Below, in pieces: positions 57,716-64,000 of a DNA stretch of 64,000 nt (the first letter of the stretch is position 1; every line of letters begins with the position of its first letter). A program made the position numbers and the translations under genes. The DNA comes from Pseudomonas neustonica. GTDB lineage: Bacteria; Pseudomonadota; Gammaproteobacteria; Pseudomonadales; Pseudomonadaceae. The notes beneath the pieces are model-generated. The model ran no database searches and was not told the origin of the DNA. It was given only the letters and a program-made list of their open reading frames with translations. The DNA is taken from the NCBI RefSeq assembly GCF_003797945.1, contig NZ_RKKU01000008.1, positions 90,335 through 154,334 of the forward strand, given 5' to 3'.

Positions 57716-59101
57716 CTATTCAGCCAGCCGCCAGGTTGTACCGCCCTTACCGTCTTCCAATACCACGCCCATGGCTGTGAGTTCGTCGCGAATACGGTCA
57801 GACTCTGCCCAGTTCTTGTCGGCACGCGCCTGCAAACGAGCCTGAATCAGTGCCTCCACTCCGGCTGAGTCGATCTTCCCGGCAGCACCGGCCTGCAGAA
57901 AGGCATCGGGCTCGAGCTGCAAGACGCCCAGTACGTCAGCCAGTTGTTGCACACGTGCCGCCAAGGATGCAGCAGCCCCTAGATCCGACTCTTTGAGACG
58001 ATTGACTTCGCGCACCATATCGAACAGCACGGCACAGGCCTCTGGGGTGTTGAAGTCATCATCCATGGCTGCGGCAAAGCGCGCGGCAAGCACTTCGCCA
58101 CCTTTAGGCTCAGCCTGTGGCAGCCCTTTGAGCGCATGATAGAAGCGCTCCAGCGCGCCTTTGGCTTCCTTGAGGTTGTCTTCGGAATAGTTAATCGCGC
58201 TGCGGTAATGACTGGATACCAGCAGATAGCGCACTACCTCGGGGTGATATTTTTCCAGTACCTCACGGATGGTAAAAAAGTTACCAAGGGACTTGGACAT
58301 CTTTTCGCCATCAACCCGCACCGCCCCGGCATGCATCCAGGACGCAGCATATTGCTCACCGGTCGCCGCTTCACTTTGGGCAATCTCATTTTCATGGTGG
58401 GGGAAGACCAGATCCGGCCCGCCACCATGAATATCAAAGGTGTTACCCAGGCAGCAGGTCGACATCACCGAGCATTCGATGTGCCATCCGGGCCTGCCCT
58501 CACCCCAGGGTGAGGCCCAGCTAGGCTCACCCGGTTTGACGGCTTTCCAGAGCACGAAATCCAGCGGATCTTCCTTGGCCTCGTCGACTTCAACCCGCGC
58601 ACCGCTGCGCAGGTCTTCGGTCTTCTTGCGCGACAGCTTGCCGTAATCGGCAAAACGGCTGACGCGGTAATAAACATCGCCGTTACCCGGGGCATAAGCG
58701 AAACCCTTGTCGATCAGCGTTTGGATCATGCTGTGCATGCCCTGAATATGCTCGCTGGCCTTGGGTTCCTGATCTGGCCGCAGTACGTTCAGACGTGCTT
58801 CGTCTTCATGCATGGCGTCGATCATCCGACCGGTCAGTTGCTGAAAGGTCTCGCCATTCTCGTTCGCGCGACGAATGATCTTGTCATCGATGTCGGTAAT
58901 GTTGCGAATGTAGGTCAGGTCATAGCCGCTGTGGCGAAACCAGCGTGAGACCACATCAAACGCCACCATGACGCGCGCATGACCAATGTGACAGAAGTCG
59001 TATACGGTCATGCCACACACGTACATCCGCACCTGATTGCCGATCAACGGCTTAAAGGTCTCTTTGGTCTTGCTCAGCGTGTTGTAGATCGTCAGCGCCA
59101 T
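57716..59101 (-). CDS. cysS: Cysteinyl-tRNA synthetase
   Basis: 461-aa class I synthetase, same length as E. coli CysRS. HIGH motif FCHIGHARV, zinc-site cysteine region ([21 protein letters not shown]) and KMSKS motif [10 protein letters not shown]. Overlaps the glnS stop by one base. Confidence 0.97.
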   Translation of the reverse strand: MALTIYNTLSKTKETFKPLIGNQVRMYVCGMTVYDFCHIGHARVMVAFDVVSRWFRHSGYDLTYIRNITDIDDKIIRRANENGETFQQLTGRMIDAMHEDEARLNVLRPDQEPKASEHIQGMHSMIQTLIDKGFAYAPGNGDVYYRVSRFADYGKLSRKKTEDLRSGARVEVDEAKEDPLDFVLWKAVKPGEPSWASPWGEGRPGWHIECSVMSTCCLGNTFDIHGGGPDLVFPHHENEIAQSEAATGEQYAASWMHAGAVRVDGEKMSKSLGNFFTIREVLEKYHPEVVRYLLVSSHYRSAINYSEDNLKEAKGALERFYHALKGLPQAEPKGGEVLAARFAAAMDDDFNTPEACAVLFDMVREVNRLKESDLGAAASLAARVQQLADVLGVLQLEPDAFLQAGAAGKIDSAGVEALIQARLQARADKNWAESDRIRDELTAMGVVLEDGKGGTTWRLAE

Positions 59102-60768
59102 CAGTTACCCCAGGAGTCGCGCAAGGTGACAGTACGGTTGAATACCAGGTGCTCGGCAGTAGCATCCTTGGAGTCGAGGCAAAAGTAACCTTCGCGCTCG
59201 AACTGGAAGCGCTCATCGGCCCCGGCAGATGCCAGCGATGGCTCGGCGCGGCAGCCTTTAAGCACAACTAGCGATTCAGGGTTAATGTTGTCCAGGAATC
59301 CAGCGCCCTCTTCGCCCTTGTCAGGATTAGGCGTTTTGAACAGGCGATCATAAAGACGCACCTCACACTCGACACTGGCGGCTGCCGGTACCCAGTGGAT
59401 GACACCTTTAACTTTGCGACCTTCCGGGTTCTTACCCAGCGTATCTGGATCGTAAGAGCACAGCAGCTCAACGATATTGCCATCGGCATCAGTGATCGCC
59501 TCATCTGCGCGAATCACATAGCTGCCACGCAGGCGGACTTCGCCGCCCGGAACCAGACGCTTGTAGCCCTTGGGCGGATCAACCATGTAATCGTCCTGGT
59601 CGATATAAATTTCGCGCTCGAAGGGCAACTCGCGCACGCCAATATCCTGCTTCGGGTGTCGCGGCAGACTTAGCAGCTCGGTCTTGTCTTCCGGGTAGTT
59701 GGTAATGGTGACTTTCAGCGGCTTGAGCACGCACATGGCCCGCGGCGCGTTGGCGTCCAGGTCATCACGAATGCAGAACTCGAGTACGCCCATATCTACC
59801 ACGCCGTCTGAGCGTGTCACGCCGATACGCTCGCAGAATTCGCGGATAGCCGCAGGCGTATAACCGCGACGGCGAAAGGCACTGATGGTCGACATGCGCG
59901 GATCATCCCAGCCGTCTACGTGCTTTTCATCAACCAACTGCTTGAGCTTACGCTTGCTCGTTACCGTGTAATTCAGATTCAGACGAGCAAACTCGTACTG
60001 CCGGGGCTTGGCAGGTACGGGCAGATTGTTCAGGCACCACTCGTAAAGCGGACGGTGATCTTCAAACTCCAGGGTGCAGATCGAGTGGGTTACGCCTTCA
60101 ATTGCATCCGACTGGCCGTGGGTGAAGTCATAGCTCGGATAAACGCACCACTTGTCACCGGTCTGGTGGTGATGCGCGTGACGTATACGGTACAGGATCG
60201 GATCACGCAGGTTCATATTGGGCGCGGCCATATCAATCTTGGCACGCAGAACCTTAACACCATCAGCAAATTCGCCAGCGGTCATGCGCGCGAACTGATC
60301 AAGGTTGTCTTCCACACTACGGTCACGGAACGGGCTGTTCTTGCCCGCCTCGGTCAGTGAACCACGGTACTCGCGCGCCTGCTCAGGCGACAGCTCGCAG
60401 ACGTAGGCTTTACCGGACTTGATAAGCTCAATAGCCCATGCATGCAGTTGATCGAAATAATCGGAGGCATAGCGCACCTCGCCAGCCCACTCAAAGCCCA
60501 GCCACTCTACGTCCTGCTTGATCGCATCAATGTACTCCTGCTCTTCCTTGGCTGGGTTGGTGTCATCAAAACGCAGGTTGCACGCTCCGCCAAACTCCTT
60601 GGCAAGGCCAAAGTTCAGACAGATGGATTTGGCGTGACCGATATGCAGGTAGCCATTAGGCTCTGGCGGAAAACGGGTCACTATGCGGTTGTGCTTGCCA
60701 TCATTCAGGTCGGATTGGACGATCTGACGGAGGAAATGGCTGGGCGGCGTGGCTTCGGGTTTATTCAT
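59101..60768 (-). CDS. glnS: Glutaminyl-tRNA synthetase
   Basis: 555-aa class I synthetase with HIGH region [14 protein letters not shown] and KMSKS-type motif [10 protein letters not shown], plus C-terminal anticodon-binding barrels. The ATG at 60768 gives the family start ([17 protein letters not shown]); an upstream start at 60810 adds 14 residues. Divergent from ppiB. Confidence 0.96.
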   Translation of the reverse strand: MNKPEATPPSHFLRQIVQSDLNDGKHNRIVTRFPPEPNGYLHIGHAKSICLNFGLAKEFGGACNLRFDDTNPAKEEQEYIDAIKQDVEWLGFEWAGEVRYASDYFDQLHAWAIELIKSGKAYVCELSPEQAREYRGSLTEAGKNSPFRDRSVEDNLDQFARMTAGEFADGVKVLRAKIDMAAPNMNLRDPILYRIRHAHHHQTGDKWCVYPSYDFTHGQSDAIEGVTHSICTLEFEDHRPLYEWCLNNLPVPAKPRQYEFARLNLNYTVTSKRKLKQLVDEKHVDGWDDPRMSTISAFRRRGYTPAAIREFCERIGVTRSDGVVDMGVLEFCIRDDLDANAPRAMCVLKPLKVTITNYPEDKTELLSLPRHPKQDIGVRELPFEREIYIDQDDYMVDPPKGYKRLVPGGEVRLRGSYVIRADEAITDADGNIVELLCSYDPDTLGKNPEGRKVKGVIHWVPAAASVECEVRLYDRLFKTPNPDKGEEGAGFLDNINPESLVVLKGCRAEPSLASAGADERFQFEREGYFCLDSKDATAEHLVFNRTVTLRDSWGN

Positions 60769-60934
60769 AAGGTCAGCAAAACTCGCTACGGGTGAAGCCT
60801 GAGGCATCACGGATTTTGGCTAGGCCGAGTTGGCCAAAACCCGTATCATACCCGAAACTGTCAAGCGCCTGAATGCAGCGACGCACTCAGCGTGACTATA
60901 CTCACCCAGATTTTTTTTGCCCGAGGACTGCCAG

Positions 60935-61429
60935 ATGGTCAAACTGCATACAAATTACGGCGTTATCACCCTTGAACTCTTTGCTGATAAAGCCCCTAAA
61001 ACAGTCGAAAACTTCAAGCAATACGTCAAGGATGGTCATTACGACGGCACTATCTTTCACCGCGTAATCCCCAACTTCATGGTTCAGGGCGGTGGTTTTG
61101 CACCCGGCATGAGCCAGAAGGATACCCGTGCGCCGATCGAGAACGAGGCTGACAACGGCGTCAGCAACGCAGTAGGCACCGTTGCCATGGCACGTACCCC
61201 TGATCCGCATTCAGCCAGCGCACAGTTCTTCATCAACGTGGCCGACAACGACTTTCTGAACCACAGCGCAAAAACCTCTCAAGGTTGGGGCTACGCTGCA
61301 TTCGGTAAAGTGACCGACGGCATGGACGTGGTTGAAAAAATCAAAGCAGTCAGCACCACCTCACGTGGCGGCCATCAGGATGTGCCAGCTGATGACGTAG
61401 TGATTGAGCGTGCAGAGCTGATCGACTGA
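60935..61429 (+). CDS. ppiB: Cytoplasmic peptidyl-prolyl cis-trans isomerase B (cyclophilin)
   Basis: 164-aa cyclophilin with [13 protein letters not shown] and [14 protein letters not shown]. No signal peptide, so cytoplasmic. The ATG at 60935 has a gaggac ribosome site; a TTG at 60917 is rejected. Followed 14 bases later by lpxH, the standard glnS/cysS-ppiB-lpxH neighbourhood. Confidence 0.96.
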   Translation: MVKLHTNYGVITLELFADKAPKTVENFKQYVKDGHYDGTIFHRVIPNFMVQGGGFAPGMSQKDTRAPIENEADNGVSNAVGTVAMARTPDPHSASAQFFINVADNDFLNHSAKTSQGWGYAAFGKVTDGMDVVEKIKAVSTTSRGGHQDVPADDVVIERAELID

Positions 61430-61443
61430 GTTAATTTATCCAG

Positions 61444-62193
61444 ATGCGCTATCTGTTTATCTCCGATCTGCATCTAGAAGCAAAACGCCCGGATATTACC
61501 CGGGCGTTTTTGCAATGCCTGCATGATCAAGCGAGTGCCGTCGATGAACTCTACATCCTTGGCGATTTTTTTGAGGTGTGGCTCGGTGATGATGCCATGG
61601 ACGAGCTCGGCCAGCAGGTAGCCGAAGCACTCGCCAGTCTCAGCGATCAGGGCACGCAAATCTATCTTATGCACGGCAACCGCGACTTTCTGCTGGGGCG
61701 ACGATTCTGTCGCCAGGCAAAATGCACTTTGTTGCGTGACCCGAGCATAGTGCAACTCAACGGCGAGCCGGTATTACTGATGCACGGTGATAGCCTGTGT
61801 ACCGATGATCTTGACTACATGCGAATGCGCAAATGGCTGCGCAACCCGGTCAGCCGCTTTGCCCTGCGCAACCTGCCGCTGAAAACGCGAAAAAAAATCG
61901 GCCGCAAGCTACGCGACGAGAGCCAAAGCCGAACGCGAATGAAGGCAGCAGACATCACCGACGTTAATCTGGGGCAAGTCGCCGAAGTGATGCGCAATCA
62001 AGGCGTTCGCACCCTCATCCACGGCCACACCCACCGACCCGCTCGACATCAGCTAATGATCGACGGCGCGCCCGCCGAGCGTATTGTACTGGGCGACTGG
62101 GATCAGGCTGGCTGGTATTTGCTGGTAGATGAAAGCGGCTACCATCTTGAGTCATTCGCGCTCGGGGCGGCCGATTCAAGCGGCAAGCTGTAA
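61444..62193 (+). CDS. lpxH: UDP-2,3-diacylglucosamine hydrolase
   Basis: 249-aa calcineurin-like Mn-dependent pyrophosphatase of lipid A synthesis, making lipid X. Metal motifs [31 protein letters not shown] and HGHTHRP are all present. Its last codons already form part of a 7-bp repeat array. Confidence 0.97.
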   Translation: MRYLFISDLHLEAKRPDITRAFLQCLHDQASAVDELYILGDFFEVWLGDDAMDELGQQVAEALASLSDQGTQIYLMHGNRDFLLGRRFCRQAKCTLLRDPSIVQLNGEPVLLMHGDSLCTDDLDYMRMRKWLRNPVSRFALRNLPLKTRKKIGRKLRDESQSRTRMKAADITDVNLGQVAEVMRNQGVRTLIHGHTHRPARHQLMIDGAPAERIVLGDWDQAGWYLLVDESGYHLESFALGAADSSGKL

Positions 62194-62272
62194 GCTCTAA
62201 GCTACAAGCTACAAGCTACAAGCTACAAGCTACAAGCCGCAAGCCGCAAGCCGCAAGCTTCAAGCTTCAAGC
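62185..62272 (+). repeat. AAGCNNN heptamer tandem array
   Basis: Twelve full 7-bp units in unbroken register plus AAGC: AAGCTGT, AAGCTCT, AAGCTAC x5, AAGCCGC x3, AAGCTTC x2. The first unit and part of the second overlap the lpxH stop. Located between convergent lpxH and etfA, before a terminator. Confidence 0.9.
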
Positions 62273-62283
62273 AAAACCCAAAG

Positions 62284-62316
62284 AAAAACCCCGGCTCTTG
62301 CGAGACCGGGGTTTTT
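62284..62316. terminator. Bidirectional terminator between lpxH and etfA
   Basis: Outer stem AAAAACCCCGG / CCGGGGTTTTT (11 bp) and inner CTC-TTGC-GAG; AT tracts on both sides. Flanked by heptamer repeats. Confidence 0.9.
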
Positions 62317-62375
62317 CTTGCAGCTTGCCGCTTGAAGCTTGCGGCTGCTCTAAGCCTGCGGCTTAGAGCTTAGCT
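62317..62375 (-). repeat. Inverted AAGCNNN heptamers on the etfA side
   Basis: Read on the minus strand: AAGCTCT, AAGCCGC, AGGCTTA, GAGCAGC, then after a register shift AAGCTTC, AAGCGGC, AAGCTGC. The first unit overlaps the etfA stop codon. Together with 62185-62272 it makes a large imperfect inverted repeat around the terminator. Confidence 0.75.
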
Positions 62376-63292
62376 TCCAACTCAGGTACTGCTTCAAACA
62401 GATCTGCAACCAGACCGTAATCCGCTACCTGGAAGATTGGCGCTTCTTCATCCTTGTTGATCGCAACGATCACCTTGGAGTCTTTCATACCAGCCAAATG
62501 CTGGATGGCGCCAGAAATGCCGACCGCGACGTACAGCTGCGGCGCAACGATCTTACCGGTCTGACCAACCTGCATGTCGTTCGGTACAAAGTCGGCGTCA
62601 ACCGCGGCACGTGATGCACCTACTGCAGCGCCCAGCTTGTCGGCAACCTTGTACAGCATTTCAAAGTTGTCGCCATTCTGCATACCGCGACCGCCAGAGA
62701 TGACGATCTTGGCACCGGCCAGCTCAGGACGGTCAGACTTGGCCAGCTCTTCACCTACAAAGCTGGAAACACCTGCGTCTTGCGCAGAAGCAACCGCTTC
62801 TACACTGGCGCTGCCGCCTTCGGCTGCAACGGCGTCAAAGCCTGTCGGACGCACAGTAATCACCTTGATTGCGGCGCTGGACTGCACGGTGGCAATGGCG
62901 TTACCGGCATAGATCGGACGCTTGAAGGTGTCAGCACTTTCAACCGCGATGATCTCGGAGATCTGATCAACGTCCAGCAGCGCAGCAACGCGCGGCAGGT
63001 AGTTTTTACCGTTGGTGCTGGCGGCAGCCAGGATGTGGCTGTAGTTCTTGCCCAGTTCGGCAACCAGCAGCGCGATGTTTTCCGGCAGCTGGTGCGCGTA
63101 AGCGGCGTTATCAGCCAGCAGCACCTTGCTTACACCAGCAGCCTTGGCAGCGGCGTCAGCAACAGCGGAGCAACCTTCGCCAGCAACCAGTACATCGATG
63201 TCACCACCGATCTCCGCGGCCGCAGCCAGGGTGTTCAGGGTAGCTGCGTTCAGCTCGGCATTGTTGTGTTCAGCAATAACCAAAATCGTCAT
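62363..63292 (-). CDS. etfA: Electron transfer flavoprotein alpha subunit
   Basis: 309-aa FAD-binding subunit that passes electrons from acyl-CoA and other dehydrogenases to ETF:quinone oxidoreductase. C-terminal FAD motifs [20 protein letters not shown] in part and [20 protein letters not shown]. Starts directly after the etfB stop (TAAATG). Confidence 0.97.
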   Translation of the reverse strand: MTILVIAEHNNAELNAATLNTLAAAAEIGGDIDVLVAGEGCSAVADAAAKAAGVSKVLLADNAAYAHQLPENIALLVAELGKNYSHILAAASTNGKNYLPRVAALLDVDQISEIIAVESADTFKRPIYAGNAIATVQSSAAIKVITVRPTGFDAVAAEGGSASVEAVASAQDAGVSSFVGEELAKSDRPELAGAKIVISGGRGMQNGDNFEMLYKVADKLGAAVGASRAAVDADFVPNDMQVGQTGKIVAPQLYVAVGISGAIQHLAGMKDSKVIVAINKDEEAPIFQVADYGLVADLFEAVPELEAKL

Positions 63293-64000
63293 TTAGATCA
63301 CCTTGGCTTCGTTCTTGAGTTTATCGACCAGTTCGTCGACGCTCTTGACCTTGATGCCGGCGCTGCGAGCGGCCGGAGCTTCAACCTTCAGGGTGGTCAC
63401 GGTAGAGCTGGTGTTAACGCCCAGGTCTTCCGGCTTGAGGGTTTCCAGCGGCTTCTTCTTGGCCTTCATGATGTTGGGCAGCGACGCATAGCGTGGCTCG
63501 TTCAGGCGCAGGTCGGTGGTAACAATGGCCGGCAGCTTGAGATCAACGGTCTGCAGACCGCCGTCGATTTCACGGATGACCTTGACGTGCTCGCCATCAA
63601 CGGTGACTTCAGAAGCGAAGGTGCCCTGCGCGTAACCGCTCAGTGCAGCCAGCATCTGGCCGGTCTGGTTATTGTCGGAATCGATAGCCTGCTTGCCGAG
63701 GATGACCAGCTGGGGCTGTTCTTTATCGACAACACCCTTGAGCAGCTTGGCGATCGCCAGCGAGCTCAGGTCGTCGGCAGACTCGACCAGCACAGCGCGA
63801 TCAGCGCCCAATGCCAGTGCGGTGCGCAGCTGCTCTTGGGCCGCAGTCGGGCCGACGGTGACAGCGATGACTTCAGTCGCGATGCCTTTTTCTTTCAGGC
63901 GAACGGCCTCTTCTACAGCGATTTCGCAGAAGGGGTTCATCGACATTTTGACGTTGGCGAGATCGACGCCGGAGTTATCCGCTTTGACGCGAACCTTGAC
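63293..64000 (-). CDS. etfB: Electron transfer flavoprotein beta subunit (5' end outside window)
   Basis: 235 residues seen, beginning [19 protein letters not shown] in frame at the window edge; the missing N-terminus is about 14 aa (family about 249 aa). AMP-site and ETF beta motifs seen in [21 protein letters not shown] (split at 20) and the [13 protein letters not shown] signature. An internal ATG at 63946 is not the true start. Confidence 0.96.
   Translation of the reverse strand, partial: VKVRVKADNSGVDLANVKMSMNPFCEIAVEEAVRLKEKGIATEVIAVTVGPTAAQEQLRTALALGADRAVLVESADDLSSLAIAKLLKGVVDKEQPQLVILGKQAIDSDNNQTGQMLAALSGYAQGTFASEVTVDGEHVKVIREIDGGLQTVDLKLPAIVTTDLRLNEPRYASLPNIMKAKKKPLETLKPEDLGVNTSSTVTTLKVEAPAARSAGIKVKSVDELVDKLKNEAKVI

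Noticed and set aside
62185..62272. CRISPR array
   Set aside because: Units are 7 bp, contiguous and without spacers; no cas genes nearby.

Overview
The window is chromosomal DNA of a Pseudomonas-type gammaproteobacterium. Gene order agrees, from memory, with several P. aeruginosa blocks: tamB-tamA near xthA; clpA-clpS/cspD/icd/nudix-mnmA-hflD-purB...aceA; crfX-cmpX-sigX-oprF with rraA and ppsA/ppsR. Moderate G+C, a suf (not isc) iron-sulfur operon led by iscR, no monomeric idh beside icd and no cmaX beside crfX suggest the Halopseudomonas (P. pertucinogena) lineage; this is inference. No rRNA, tRNA, CRISPR array, insertion sequence or prophage was seen.

Layout: 1-1912, hybrid histidine kinase with a cut-down CHASE sensor. 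1973-7983, tpx and the TamB/TamA pair. 8130-13527, xthA, clpA, clpS, cspD, icd. 13878-18360, nudix-mnmA-hflD-transporter-purB. 18506-23555, roxA, a GNAT fusion, a secretin-N-like periplasmic protein and aceA. 23701-26975, thioesterase and the crfX-cmpX-sigX-oprF envelope-stress block. 27065-30930, rraA and divergent ppsA/ppsR. 30957-32905, an AraC regulator coupled to a degenerate GGDEF protein.

33154-41777 is the most unusual part: a Pho-box-like site, then a TonB-dependent receptor, a two-domain beta-propeller phytase lipoprotein, TolQ-like and TolR-like motor proteins, a TolA/TonB hybrid broken by a one-base frameshift, and a Tat-exported PhoX phosphatase. Read together it looks like a phosphate-starvation locus for capture and hydrolysis of phytate or similar phosphoesters, with its own energy-transduction motor. 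41859-43731 holds a 52-aa Pmp3/YqaE-like gene, a YkvA-like protein and an active-looking diguanylate cyclase. 43951-50770 is iscR-sufBCDSA-sufT-sufE with an IscR type 1 site over its promoter. 51000-64000 holds an aldehyde dehydrogenase, pntAA-AB-B, a predicted metal-dependent hydrolase, an SDR, cysS, glnS, ppiB, lpxH, etfA and partial etfB.

Regulation: icd (TCA cycle) and aceA (glyoxylate shunt), the two enzymes at the isocitrate branch point, both carry upstream TGTAGT-N14-ACTACA pairs, and ppsA/ppsR (gluconeogenesis) lie nearby. Convergent genes are separated by strong bidirectional terminators. Two of these sit inside arrays of 7-bp AAGCNNN repeats arranged as inverted flanks.
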